Assembly: GCF_000934755.1 (NCBI RefSeq)
Contig: NZ_KN882176.1
Location: 1 to 64,000, forward strand
DNA: 64,000 nucleotides
Reading direction: 5' to 3'
From: Desulfonatronovibrio magnus
Lineage (GTDB): Bacteria > Desulfobacterota > Desulfovibrionia > Desulfovibrionales > Desulfonatronovibrionaceae
Both the position numbers and the translations under genes were made by a program. Shown one piece after another: positions 6,405 through 15,393 of this stretch; position 1 is the first letter of the stretch, and each line of letters starts with the position of its first letter. The notes beneath the pieces are model-generated. The model was not told the origin of the DNA. It did no database searches and was given only the letters and a program-made list of their open reading frames with translations.

Positions 6405-9059
6405 TTGAAGGGAGATCTGCATCAGGAAATTCTTCTGGAAATGGCTCTGTCCATCAGCGGCGAGTTTGAACTGGAAGTGCTGCTCAAAAATTCTCTTCCA
6501 ATTTTTCTGCGCAAACTTAATTGCAGCCTGGCCGGAGTGGTTCAGCAAGATGTTCATGTCCTGCATACAAGCCTGGTATTACCAAGGGTCATGCATGACC
6601 AGCCTTTATGGGAAGATTTGGTCAATGCTCTTATTCAAAAGGCGGCCAGCCAGGATCAAGATAATTTTGTGGAGGTACTGAAGCGAGAACAGGGGCTTTA
6701 TTATGGCTTCAGTCTTTCCGGCTTTGGAATGCTCATCCTGGGTCGTAAAACTGTATTTGACCCTGCATTTCTCAATGAATTGAAACATATTATAAAAATG
6801 CTGTCCAGAGCATGCAGAGCCTGTATGGAGGCTTTGCAGCGCAGACAGGCAGAGCAGACTTTACAGATGGTTCAAGCTCAGCAGAAAGCTTTGCTGGATA
6901 ATCTGCCTTTTTCAGCCTGGCTCAAAGACACTCAGGGAAATTATCTCGCGGTTAACGAGTTCTTTTGCCGCGAAAGTGGTCTGTCCCGGAAGGATATCCT
7001 GGGTAAAAATGCCCTGCAGGTCTGGCCGGAATCCACTGGACGGCGCTATGTGCAGCAGGACACCAGAATAATGCAGAGCGGTGATAAAATGAACTGGGAA
7101 GATTTGATCCAGGAACAAGGCAGCAAAAAATGGGTGGAATTCTACAAGACTCCGATATTTGATTCAGATGGCAATATAGTTGGGCTTTGCGGATTCAAGC
7201 GGGACATTACCGAAAGAAAGCGCATGGAAGAGTCTCTGCGCAAGAGCCAGGAGCTTTACAGAGGAATAGTGGAATCCCAGACGGACATGGTGGTTCGAGT
7301 TGATGAAAAGGGACGTTTTACCTATGTCAATGATGCCTATTGTCAGGCCTTTGGAAAGACCAGGGAAGAACTTATCGGCAGTACCTTTATGCCTTTGATA
7401 CACAAAGATGACCTGGAACCGACCATGGAAGCAATGAAGCTGCTTGAGGTTCCTCCATACCGTGCATACATGGAACAGCGTGCTAAAACTGTGCATGGCT
7501 GGCGCTGGCTGGCCTGGGAGGATTATGCCATCAGGGATAAAGAAGGCAGGATATCCGAAATCCAGGGGGTTGGAAGGGATATTACGGCTCAAAAGGAAGC
7601 TGAAAAAGATCTTAAAACCAAGGCTGACTTAGAAGCGGTCATAGCCAGGATATCCTCAAGATTTGTAAACCTTGGTGCTGAAAACATCGATGAAGCGATA
7701 CTTTCCAGTCTTCGTGAAATGGGCGAGTTTCTAAGCATGGACAGAGTTTATGTGTTTGAGTTTGAAACCAGCCGCACCATGTTGAATAGTACTTACGAGT
7801 GGTGCTCTCCAGGTATTGCTTCCCAGTCGCAATATCTCCAGAATGTGCCGGCAGGCGTGGTTTCTTCCTGGATGGAAAAAATGTTTTTTTTTGATGATGC
7901 CCTTATTGAAGATGTCTCTAAGGTGACCATGCTGGATACTGCAAATGATTTAAGTCTGCCGGAGGAGGAATGTGCACCCTCCATTGTTGTGCCTCTGATC
8001 TGGGAAAGTTCCCTTGAGGGATTTATCTGTTTTGATTCAAAGGACCAAAAACAGGATTGGAACGATAAGGGAGCCGTGCCTTTTTATATGCTGGCAGGCA
8101 TTCTTGTGAACTCCCTGAAGCGCAAAGAGACTGAAGAGCAGCTTCGCCAGAGCCGCAATGAACTGCGCCATCTGAACGCCACTCTGGAACAGAAAGTGGA
8201 AGAGCGCAGCCGTCAGCTGGGAGAAGTCCAGCAGAGGCTGATTCTTGGAGAAAGGATGGCGGCTATTGGTCAGCTCGCTGCGGGAATAGCCCATGAGCTC
8301 AACAATCCTGTTGGATTTGTTTCCATGAATTTTGAGACTCTGCAGGAAGAGATTCAGATTATCGTTGAGGTTGTACAAAGCTACAAAAAGGCATTGGGGG
8401 CAGTACCCGGCTCCCGGGAACAGGAAAGACTTCTGTCCCAGGCATTTGAGCTTGAAAAAAAATATTCTCTGGATTTTGTTTTGAGCGATCTGGATAAGCT
8501 TTTTGAGCAGTCCAGGGATGGATTCCAACGCATTTCAAAGATTGTTAACAGCATGCGCAATTTTTCCAGGAGTGACTCTGGAGAAGAATTTATATTGTTT
8601 GATCTTAACAGAGGACTTAGAGATACTCTGGTCCTGGCTCATAACAATTATAAGAATCATGCCGAAATTCAGACCGAACTTAATGCTATACCCGAGATAG
8701 AATGCGTACCCGGGGAAATTAACCAGGTATTTTTAAATATTGTAGTTAACGCGGCCCAGGCCTTAGAAGATGCCCATATGCCCCGGCCAGGGACTATTAA
8801 AGTTCGCACATGGGCTGATGATAACCATGTATACTGTGATATTTTTAACGATGGCCCTACAATTGAAGAGGAAGTCCGCAAGCGTATATTTGACGCTTTT
8901 TTTACCACCAAACCTACCGGCAGGGGGACAGGACTGGGGCTGAGCATTTCTTATGATATTATTGTCCGCAAGCATAATGGAATTTTAAGTGTGGACAGCA
9001 ATGAACAGGATGGCACTACGTTTCACATTGTTCTGCCGGTCAGGCAAAAGAGAGGTTAG
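6405..9059 (+). CDS. Sensor histidine kinase with GAF-like, two PAS and GAF domains
   Basis: A cytoplasmic kinase of about 885 residues with no membrane helices. Order: an N-terminal GAF-like segment; PAS1 (LLDNLPFSAWLKDTQGNYLAVN); PAS2 (GIVESQTDMVVRVDEKGRFTYVN), each ending in a DIT PAC motif; a GAF module (FLSMDRVYVFEFE); a coiled coil; then HisKA with the H-box GIAHELNNPVGF and HATPase_c with NAAQAL, GTGLGLSISYDI. The phospho-acceptor is the His of AHELNNP. I chose the TTG at 6405 because GAGGAG lies 8 bases upstream; longer starts at 6342 (TTG) or 6375 (ATG) lack a clear ribosome site. The REC-PP2C-HATPase gene downstream is the likely partner. Confidence 0.85.
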   Translation: MKGDLHQEILLEMALSISGEFELEVLLKNSLPIFLRKLNCSLAGVVQQDVHVLHTSLVLPRVMHDQPLWEDLVNALIQKAASQDQDNFVEVLKREQGLYYGFSLSGFGMLILGRKTVFDPAFLNELKHIIKMLSRACRACMEALQRRQAEQTLQMVQAQQKALLDNLPFSAWLKDTQGNYLAVNEFFCRESGLSRKDILGKNALQVWPESTGRRYVQQDTRIMQSGDKMNWEDLIQEQGSKKWVEFYKTPIFDSDGNIVGLCGFKRDITERKRMEESLRKSQELYRGIVESQTDMVVRVDEKGRFTYVNDAYCQAFGKTREELIGSTFMPLIHKDDLEPTMEAMKLLEVPPYRAYMEQRAKTVHGWRWLAWEDYAIRDKEGRISEIQGVGRDITAQKEAEKDLKTKADLEAVIARISSRFVNLGAENIDEAILSSLREMGEFLSMDRVYVFEFETSRTMLNSTYEWCSPGIASQSQYLQNVPAGVVSSWMEKMFFFDDALIEDVSKVTMLDTANDLSLPEEECAPSIVVPLIWESSLEGFICFDSKDQKQDWNDKGAVPFYMLAGILVNSLKRKETEEQLRQSRNELRHLNATLEQKVEERSRQLGEVQQRLILGERMAAIGQLAAGIAHELNNPVGFVSMNFETLQEEIQIIVEVVQSYKKALGAVPGSREQERLLSQAFELEKKYSLDFVLSDLDKLFEQSRDGFQRISKIVNSMRNFSRSDSGEEFILFDLNRGLRDTLVLAHNNYKNHAEIQTELNAIPEIECVPGEINQVFLNIVVNAAQALEDAHMPRPGTIKVRTWADDNHVYCDIFNDGPTIEEEVRKRIFDAFFTTKPTGRGTGLGLSISYDIIVRKHNGILSVDSNEQDGTTFHIVLPVRQKRG

Positions 9060-9132
9060 TCGTTATCTATAGCAGTCTTCGTCCGCAAACTGGTCATGGG
9101 ATTCTGATCTACTTCAGTAACTTCAAAAAAAA

Positions 9133-9214
9133 CTGGACCCCGGATCAAGTCCGGGGTGACGGTTATTGCAGGTTTTTAATCTTTAGAGTCATTCCGGCGA
9201 AAGCCGAAATCCAG
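9133..9214. repeat. REP-like double palindrome
   Basis: Two short palindromes, GGACCCCGGATCAAGTCCGGGGTGAC and GTCATTCCGGCGAAAGCCG-AATCCAG, are separated by about 27 bases. The same pair in the same order occurs at 55557-55640 between trpB and trpA. A fragment of the interspersed family (GTTCGGTCCCAGATCACCCGGG) follows at 9241. Repeats of this look are widespread in proteobacterial genomes. Confidence 0.75.
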
Positions 9215-9318
9215 GTTTTGATGGGTATAAGTTACTCCCAGGTTCGGTCCCAGATCACCCGGGTGAGGAGCTTACAAATTATTTACACAGGGTTATATTA
9301 AAAACACAGAGTCAGAAT

Positions 9319-10983
9319 ATGCGAGAATCTATAGAAGCACGGAAAATTGATGGTCTTGAAAGCATCAACCTCTTATTTGTGGATGATGAGATAGCAATAC
9401 TGGATTCATTGAAGCGCCTTCTCATGAGAGAGCCCTATGGGAAATTTTTTGCAAATTCTGCAGCCGAGGGTCTGGATATAATCGAAGCTGAAGATGTGCA
9501 TGTAGTAGTTTCTGATGTAAAAATGCCTGTAATGGATGGCATGACCTTTTTGAAGGAGGTACGCAGGCGCAAGCCGCAGATAGTGCGCATGGTTTTAAGC
9601 GGTGCAGCTGACCTGGATCAGATCGTGGACTCCATAAACAATGGAGAGGTGTATCGTTACATCCTCAAGCCAATTCAGATAGTGAAGGAATTCAGGGCTA
9701 CCCTTCTGCAGGCAGTGGAGCTTTACAATATCAAGCAGCAACGCTTTCAGCTTTTTGAAGAATTGCAGGCCAGCAATACAAAATTGCGGGAATGGCAGCA
9801 GAAAATGCAAAAAGAGCTTGGACTGGCCGGTGCTTTGCAGCGCAAGGTTTTATCAGTTGCCCCTTACATCGACTCACAGATGGAGATTTTCAGTGCCTAT
9901 GAGCCCCATATTTCGGTTGGTGGGGACCTTTTTGATGTGTTCAGCCTGTCCGGAGGCAAAGTCTGTGTTATCATAGGGGACGTGGCCGGTCATGGCGTGG
10001 CCCCGGCCATGCTGTCCATGCTGTTGCGGGTTCTGGCCGGTGAAACAGCCCAGGCCATGCATGATAAGGGACCAGCAGCTGTGTGCAATGTCATACACCA
10101 GCGTTTTCTGCAATATGTTCAGGATCCGGAGTTTTATGCAACCCTGTTCATGGGCTTTTTTGAGCCGGACATATCTGCCTGGCGCTGCATAAGCTGCGGT
10201 CACCCCCAGGCTTTTGTTTATCCTCAAAACCCGGATATTGACTTGAACAAGGGAGTGTATCCTGTCGGCCTGGCCATAGGACCATCAGAAATAGCTGACA
10301 GTTCTGATGAAATCATTCTTCCAGTTCATGCGGGAATGAATATCGTACTTTATACAGACGGTCTTGTGGAGTCTCACAAGACATCACCCAATGAAAGTTG
10401 CCCAGCAATCGATCTGTCCAAGGTCATCAGCACAACTCTGGAATCAAGAGCTCTTAATCCCGCCAGACGGATTATGGAAAAGGTGCAGGACCATGGATGC
10501 GAGCTCAACAATGATGACTGCAGCGTTTTGACTATAAATCATGTGGACATGAAAGATATATTGTGGTCCGGACGAGTGGAGTTGAGCCTGGTATATGCGG
10601 AAAAGATCGCCAGGGATATTCATGACCTTTTTTTGGAGCAGGGATGGGCGGATAGTTTTGCCTGGTCTGTTCGAATGGTTGTCCACGAATTTGCTGTGAA
10701 CATAATTGATCATTCAGGATTGTCTCAAGGACAGGATTTTTACCTGAGTGTGCGTCTGAAGGAAGGCCTGTGCCGGATAGTTTTTCTTGATAAAGGCAAG
10801 GAATGGGACTATCTTTCAACCAAATCCTTAATGCACAAAAACCCCCTGTATTCAGAACGCGGCAGGGGGCTTGAAATTCTCAGCCAACTTTGCCGGGATG
10901 TTTTGATTTTTCGTCGCTCCGGGGTCAATCATTCACTATTTACGGTCATCAATGATGATGCAGCCTCTATTGTAAAATCATAA
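9319..10983 (+). CDS. Response regulator with PP2C (SpoIIE) phosphatase and RsbW-like HATPase domains
   Basis: 554 residues. Residues ~15-130 are a receiver (LLFVDDE, phospho-acceptor Asp in VVVSDVKMPVMDG, Lys in YILKP). A coiled linker leads to a PP2C/SpoIIE domain (~190-400) with metal-binding motifs VGGDLFDVF, IIGDVAGHG, SCGHPQAFVY and VLYTDGLVE. Residues ~420-554 form an anti-sigma-factor type HATPase (VVHEFAVNIIDHSG, FLDKGKEWD, GRGLEIL). The phosphatase and kinase activities for a STAS partner therefore sit on one chain, as in SypE of Vibrio fischeri but in a different domain order. The STAS protein at 12005 is the obvious substrate; the kinase at 6405 probably phosphorylates the receiver. 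Domain reading strong, circuit inferred. Confidence 0.9.
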   Translation: MRESIEARKIDGLESINLLFVDDEIAILDSLKRLLMREPYGKFFANSAAEGLDIIEAEDVHVVVSDVKMPVMDGMTFLKEVRRRKPQIVRMVLSGAADLDQIVDSINNGEVYRYILKPIQIVKEFRATLLQAVELYNIKQQRFQLFEELQASNTKLREWQQKMQKELGLAGALQRKVLSVAPYIDSQMEIFSAYEPHISVGGDLFDVFSLSGGKVCVIIGDVAGHGVAPAMLSMLLRVLAGETAQAMHDKGPAAVCNVIHQRFLQYVQDPEFYATLFMGFFEPDISAWRCISCGHPQAFVYPQNPDIDLNKGVYPVGLAIGPSEIADSSDEIILPVHAGMNIVLYTDGLVESHKTSPNESCPAIDLSKVISTTLESRALNPARRIMEKVQDHGCELNNDDCSVLTINHVDMKDILWSGRVELSLVYAEKIARDIHDLFLEQGWADSFAWSVRMVVHEFAVNIIDHSGLSQGQDFYLSVRLKEGLCRIVFLDKGKEWDYLSTKSLMHKNPLYSERGRGLEILSQLCRDVLIFRRSGVNHSLFTVINDDAASIVKS

Positions 10984-11044
10984 AAAAATTTCGGAGACAG
11001 CCTCTATGCTACATATTTTTTGGGTCCATTATCAGGGGTAACAA

Positions 11045-11779
11045 ATGAACGAAGAGATATTCAGGGCTCGCAAAGCCCTTTTCAAGGAATTGCAATTGCC
11101 TGTTTCCAGGGCAGACATGCACCTTCTTAAGTCCAGGCACCGCATGAAGGTTCTCATGTGGGAACTGAGCCTGGGTGGTCTTTTTTTTGTCAAGCGTATC
11201 ATGGACGTGATAGGCGTGCTCTTAGGACTGATCATTCTTTCTCCATTTCTCATAATCGTCGCCCTGGCCATTGTCATTGAAGACGGGAGACCTTTTTTGT
11301 TTTCCCAGAAAAGAGTAGGATTGAATGGTCGAATTTTTTCATTTTACAAGTTTCGCTCCATGTACAAAGATGCTGAAAAAAGGAAGCAGGATCTCATGGA
11401 CAGTAATGAATCCCGTGATGGAGTGATTTTCAAGGTTAAACATGATCCCCGTGTGACAAAAGTAGGGCGAATTATCCGGCGTCTGAGCATCGATGAATTG
11501 CCTCAACTTTTCAACGTTCTCAAGGGGGACCTGGCACTGGTTGGACCAAGACCACCACTGCCTGACGAGGTTGCTCAGTACAGCCTTGAAGAACGTAAAA
11601 GACTGCATGTAAAGCCCGGTCTGACCTGTTTCTGGCAGATCCAGGGACGTTCAGAAATTCCTTTCAAAGATCAGGTGCGCCTTGACCTGCAGTACATTCA
11701 CAGCCAGAGCATCGCCATGGACCTGTGGATTATCATCAAAACCATTCCGGCTGTTCTTTCGGGCAAGGGGGCGTATTGA
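11045..11779 (+). CDS. Initiating phosphoglycosyl transferase (bacterial sugar transferase, WcaJ/WbaP-like)
   Basis: 244 residues: a short N-terminal segment, one hydrophobic (probably re-entrant) helix, FFVKRIMDVIGVLLGLIILSP, then the catalytic domain of the monotopic phosphoglycosyl transferases: FSQKRVGLNG, FYKFRSMYKDAE (essential basic/acid stretch), IRRLSIDELPQLFNVLKGD and LVGPRPPLPDEV, GLTCFWQIQGRS. It transfers a sugar-1-phosphate from a UDP-sugar to undecaprenyl phosphate at the inner membrane, the first step of repeat-unit assembly. It is the short form, lacking the N-terminal four-helix part of WbaP. It heads the polysaccharide genes on the + strand. Confidence 0.92.
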   Translation: MNEEIFRARKALFKELQLPVSRADMHLLKSRHRMKVLMWELSLGGLFFVKRIMDVIGVLLGLIILSPFLIIVALAIVIEDGRPFLFSQKRVGLNGRIFSFYKFRSMYKDAEKRKQDLMDSNESRDGVIFKVKHDPRVTKVGRIIRRLSIDELPQLFNVLKGDLALVGPRPPLPDEVAQYSLEERKRLHVKPGLTCFWQIQGRSEIPFKDQVRLDLQYIHSQSIAMDLWIIIKTIPAVLSGKGAY

Positions 11780-12004
11780 TAATTGCAAGCCACTTACTTG
11801 TAACTTGTCCGCAATCCCATTTAATAAAAAGCATTGGCCCCCGGTCTGCAGCATGATTAACTCTGGGCAGCTTTTTATTTTTGGCCAGGCAGCCATTATG
11901 GATATTAAACATGAGACGGATGCTCATCCGTAAAGTCCTATTTTTCCAATCATGAAAACCAGGCAGGCATAGTAGTTATATATAATTTAAGCAGGAGGAT
12001 ACTG

Positions 12005-12346
12005 ATGCAGACATCCAATCCCATTGAAGGCGTAGTCATTGCAAGTGTTCCGTCAAGCACCCTGACAGCTTCCAACGTTGATCCCTTCAGGGAAGATTTC
12101 AAAAGGGTCATGGAGGAAAATCAGGGTTTGAAGATTTTGATTTTGGATCTTTCAGAATTAACTTTCATGGACAGCTCGGGACTTGGAACCCTGATTGCTC
12201 TTCTTAAAAAGAGTTCCGAGTATGGACAGGAAATAAAACTGGTGGGGCTGAACAAGGAAGTGCGGGTGGTTTTTGAGATTACCCGTGCTTACAAGCTGTT
12301 CGATATCTTTGAGACCACGGAAGAAGCTCTTCGGGTGGTTGAGTGA
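12005..12346 (+). CDS. STAS-domain anti-sigma factor antagonist (RsbV/SypA-like)
   Basis: 113 residues forming a single STAS domain. The phosphorylation loop FMDSSGLGTLIALLKK carries the Asp-Ser pair whose Ser is the kinase target in SpoIIAA/RsbV. GGAGG lies just upstream of the ATG, and the stop overlaps the next gene by four bases (GTGA). Its position inside a polysaccharide cluster, near a protein carrying both PP2C and RsbW-like domains, suggests a phospho-switch that controls polysaccharide production, as SypA does in Vibrio fischeri. Family certain, target unknown. Confidence 0.9.
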   Translation: MQTSNPIEGVVIASVPSSTLTASNVDPFREDFKRVMEENQGLKILILDLSELTFMDSSGLGTLIALLKKSSEYGQEIKLVGLNKEVRVVFEITRAYKLFDIFETTEEALRVVE

Positions 12347-13779
12347 AAGCCGTGATCCATACCGGGGTACCTGCACCCTGGGCTTCGCCGGTAAGCCAGG
12401 TTCCCTGGGCTTTGCTGCCATTGGGAAATCGCCCCCTGCTGGAGTACTGGCTTGAGTGGTGCTCGGATTTGAATATCCGGGATATCCGGCTGGTTCTGGA
12501 TGATGGTGCAGAATTAATCGAAAAGTATGTGGGCTCTGGAGAACCCTGGGGGCTGCAGATCACATACAGTTTTTACCGCAACCAGAATGATCCGGTATCA
12601 TTTCTTAAACGTTTTTCCATGGAGTCTCTGACAGAAGGACTGCTTCATGTAACTGGTCCGGCATTTCCGCGCAAAACCGGTAAAGAACCTCTGAGTCCCC
12701 TGCCCGGGAAAACCTATATTCATGTAAAAGAAGACGCGGCTGCATGTATTTTAAGCCATGATCCCCACCTGCTGCAGGACTGGTACAATCAGGCCAAAAA
12801 CGGCAAGCTTGTAAACTGGGATGAATTTGAGTCCCTGGGCCGGGAAATTGTACCTCTGGAAAGTCTGAAAGACTTCTACAATATCAATATGAGCTTAGTG
12901 CAGGGCGAAGTTGAAAAGTATCTTCGGGCAGGATATTTCTTTCAAGACAACGTAAGTATAGGCTATAATGTAATCACTCCCCCAACAGCCACCTTGTCTC
13001 CGCCTCTAATTGTCGGCAATGACTGCCGTATAAGCCCCATGACCGTCATAGGACCCAATGCAGTGGTGGGAAGTCATGTTATGATTGACCGCAATAGTGA
13101 AATTTCCGATTCGGTTATACTAAACGGTACTTTTATAGGCCGCGGCATGGAGATACGCTCCAAAATAATTGCAGGCAATACAGTCATAGATCCTTACAGC
13201 GGGGCCGTAGTGAACATACCGGATCCCTGGATGGTCAGCAATGTGCAGTCCCTGCCCCGGTTCAGGGATATGCTGCACTCCCTTTTCAGCCGCATGGCAG
13301 CCGGAGTTATCGTTATGACTCAATTGCTGCCCTTTGCCCTGCTGTTTGGATGGAAGCTGGCCCAGGGCAGCCGTTTTACCCATCAAAAGGTACAGGGCAG
13401 AAAAGGTAAAACGCTTAAACTGCCCCGCTATATCCCGTCAAAATCTTCCGGAGGGATTTCAGAAAGGATATTTATGGCCCTTGGCCTGGACCTCTACCCT
13501 CATTTTCTGCTTGTCTTTTACGGACGTTTGTGGCTTTGCGGCCATCGGCCCAAGTCTTTGGAGCATGGTATATCGCCGGAAATGAAACCGGCAGACCGGG
13601 GAATTTTTCCTGCGGCCATTACCTATGCTGATCTCAGGGATCCTGATAATGATGCTGACTTAGAGCGAGTGGAAGATCTGTATTACCGCCACCACCGCTC
13701 CCTGTGGGAAGACATGCGTATTCTGGGACGTTTTATTATCAGACGCTGGGTGAAGTTTTTCAAAGGCAGGGAAAAATAA
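12343..13779 (+). CDS. Nucleotidyltransferase-like protein with left-handed beta-helix
   Basis: 478 residues from a GTG start translationally coupled to the STAS gene. The N-terminal ~180 residues look like a degenerate NDP-sugar pyrophosphorylase (WALLPLGNRPLLEYWLEW replaces the usual LAGGxGTRL loop). A hexapeptide beta-helix (~225-300; IVGNDCRISPMTVIGPNAVVG) follows. A hydrophobic segment (~320-345) and a basic C-terminal region (FPAAITYADLRDPD, YYRHHRSLWEDMRILGR) resemble the lipid-proximal part of sugar transferases. It may assist sugar activation or act with the transferase at 11045. The lack of an intact nucleotide loop argues against simple pyrophosphorylase activity. Confidence 0.6.
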   Translation: MKAVIHTGVPAPWASPVSQVPWALLPLGNRPLLEYWLEWCSDLNIRDIRLVLDDGAELIEKYVGSGEPWGLQITYSFYRNQNDPVSFLKRFSMESLTEGLLHVTGPAFPRKTGKEPLSPLPGKTYIHVKEDAAACILSHDPHLLQDWYNQAKNGKLVNWDEFESLGREIVPLESLKDFYNINMSLVQGEVEKYLRAGYFFQDNVSIGYNVITPPTATLSPPLIVGNDCRISPMTVIGPNAVVGSHVMIDRNSEISDSVILNGTFIGRGMEIRSKIIAGNTVIDPYSGAVVNIPDPWMVSNVQSLPRFRDMLHSLFSRMAAGVIVMTQLLPFALLFGWKLAQGSRFTHQKVQGRKGKTLKLPRYIPSKSSGGISERIFMALGLDLYPHFLLVFYGRLWLCGHRPKSLEHGISPEMKPADRGIFPAAITYADLRDPDNDADLERVEDLYYRHHRSLWEDMRILGRFIIRRWVKFFKGREK

Positions 13780-13793
13780 AGAGGATTTATATT

Positions 13794-14765
13794 ATGATCT
13801 CTGTAGTCATTGTCAGCTATAATACCCGTGATATTTTGCGCCGGTGTCTTGAGGCTCTTTTTGAGAATACGGCCGGAGTGGAAATTCAAGTGCTGGTCGT
13901 GGACAACGATTCCAGGGACGGATCTGCACAGATGGTCAGGGAAGAATTTCCCGGGGTCAACCTGACTGCCAACCAGCAAAATACTGGTTTTGCTGCAGCC
14001 AACAATCAGGCTTTTGCCCTGGCCCGGGGGGAATATATTTTATTGTTGAATCCGGATGCTTTTGTAAAACCCGGAGCTATTTCCAGAGCAGCTGAATTCA
14101 TGAGACAAAACCCGGGGTGTGGAGTATGCGGGGGGCGCATTGTTGATCCTGACGGCAGTCTGAATCCCTCTGCCAGACGATTCCCCACATGGTTCTCCAA
14201 TTTTTGTACGCTTAGCGGGCTAAGCAGTCGCTTTGCAGGATCTTCCTTTTTCAACAGGCACGACTTTGGGGGATTTGCCCACGACAGGGTCAAGGAGGTG
14301 GACTGGGTGCCCGGAACTTTTATGTTTCTGCGCAAAAGCATGCTGGATGATATTGGTTTTTTCGACGAGCGTTTTTATATTTACTACGAGGAGACTGATT
14401 TGTGTATGCGGGCCAGGAAGGCCGGATGGAAAGTGTACTTCATTCCAGAGGCAGAGGTTGAGCATATCGGAGGGGCCAGCAGTAAAACCCGCAAAGACAA
14501 GGCTTACAACAGGGCTTCGGCCCAGGTCATGAATTTCAGGATACGTAGTGAATACCTTTATCTGTACAAATATGGGGGAATGTTTTCGGTTTTGTCTCAC
14601 GCAGGTCTTGAGATGGGCTGGCATGCCCTGCGCATGGGTGTGAATATGCTGCGAGGCAAAGATGGCAGAGAAAAGCTTGTGGAGTCCGGCACAGTCATCC
14701 AGCTCATCCGGCAGGCCCTGCAGGATACCAGTTACGGCCGGCATTCTCCTCCGATTCCATGGTAG
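13794..14765 (+). CDS. Glycosyltransferase family 2 (rhamnosyltransferase-like)
   Basis: 323 residues from the ATG at 13794, which has AAGAGG upstream. GT-A fold signs: MISVVIVSYNTRDILRRCLEAL at the start, VVDNDSRDGS, NTGFAAANNQAF, LLNPDAFV as the DXD-type metal site, and WVPGTFMFLRK then YEETDLCMRARKAGW. The pattern is typical of dTDP-rhamnose:rhamnosyltransferases and related enzymes that extend a lipid-linked glycan on the cytoplasmic face. It lies in the EPS operon between the nucleotidyltransferase-like gene and an acyltransferase. Donor sugar not predictable with certainty. Confidence 0.9.
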   Translation: MISVVIVSYNTRDILRRCLEALFENTAGVEIQVLVVDNDSRDGSAQMVREEFPGVNLTANQQNTGFAAANNQAFALARGEYILLLNPDAFVKPGAISRAAEFMRQNPGCGVCGGRIVDPDGSLNPSARRFPTWFSNFCTLSGLSSRFAGSSFFNRHDFGGFAHDRVKEVDWVPGTFMFLRKSMLDDIGFFDERFYIYYEETDLCMRARKAGWKVYFIPEAEVEHIGGASSKTRKDKAYNRASAQVMNFRIRSEYLYLYKYGGMFSVLSHAGLEMGWHALRMGVNMLRGKDGREKLVESGTVIQLIRQALQDTSYGRHSPPIPW

Positions 14766-14787
14766 TATGACCTGAAAAGGACTGACA

Positions 14788-15294
14788 ATGTTTTTAAGCA
14801 ATGTACGTCAAGATCTCAAGACCTATAAAGGCGACTGGACCGCCCAGGGATTCTGGGCCATGCTGGTATATCGTCTGGGGCGCTGGCGCTATGGGATACG
14901 TTTCAGAATAATCCGGCTGCCTTTTTCCCTTCTTTACAAGGTACTTTTCAAGATGGTGCAGATTTTCTGCGGCATACAGATGCCCTGCGAAGCTCCTGTT
15001 GGGCGCAATTTCAGGATTGATCATTTTGGCAATATCATTATCAGCGGCTATGCTTCTTTTGGAGACAATTGTGTCGTGCGCAACGGTGTTACTGTTGGCA
15101 TCAAAAATGTGGAAGAAAAGAAAGCCCCCAGTATAGGCAACAATGTTGATATAGGTGCCGGAGCTAAAATTCTGGGAAATATAACCATAGGCAACAATGT
15201 TTTTATCGGGGCTAATGCAGTGGTTATTACCGATGTTCCAGACGACTGTCTGGCTGTAGGAGTTCCGGCAAAAATCAAATACAGGCGAAATTGA
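14788..15294 (+). CDS. Serine acetyltransferase-like hexapeptide acyltransferase
   Basis: 168 residues. The C-terminal half is a left-handed beta-helix (NFRIDHFGNIIISGYASFG, VRNGVTVGIKN, IGNNVDIGAGAKILGNITIGNNVFIGANAVV) ending in VPAKIK. The catalytic-type His is in DHFGN. The family (CysE/WcaB-like) acetylates sugars or serine. In an EPS cluster, and without the CysE N-terminal helical domain, O-acetylation of a glycan is the likely job. The C-terminal half of the protein at 16113 is a relative, so this cluster has two such domains. Confidence 0.85.
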   Translation: MFLSNVRQDLKTYKGDWTAQGFWAMLVYRLGRWRYGIRFRIIRLPFSLLYKVLFKMVQIFCGIQMPCEAPVGRNFRIDHFGNIIISGYASFGDNCVVRNGVTVGIKNVEEKKAPSIGNNVDIGAGAKILGNITIGNNVFIGANAVVITDVPDDCLAVGVPAKIKYRRN

Positions 15295-15393
15295 TGCACA
15301 GGGGAACTTGATGTCCATGACACCTGCAATCCAGTCCCTATGTTGTCAACAATTACCCATGTTACAGAAATCAGTTAACAAATAGCTGCCACT

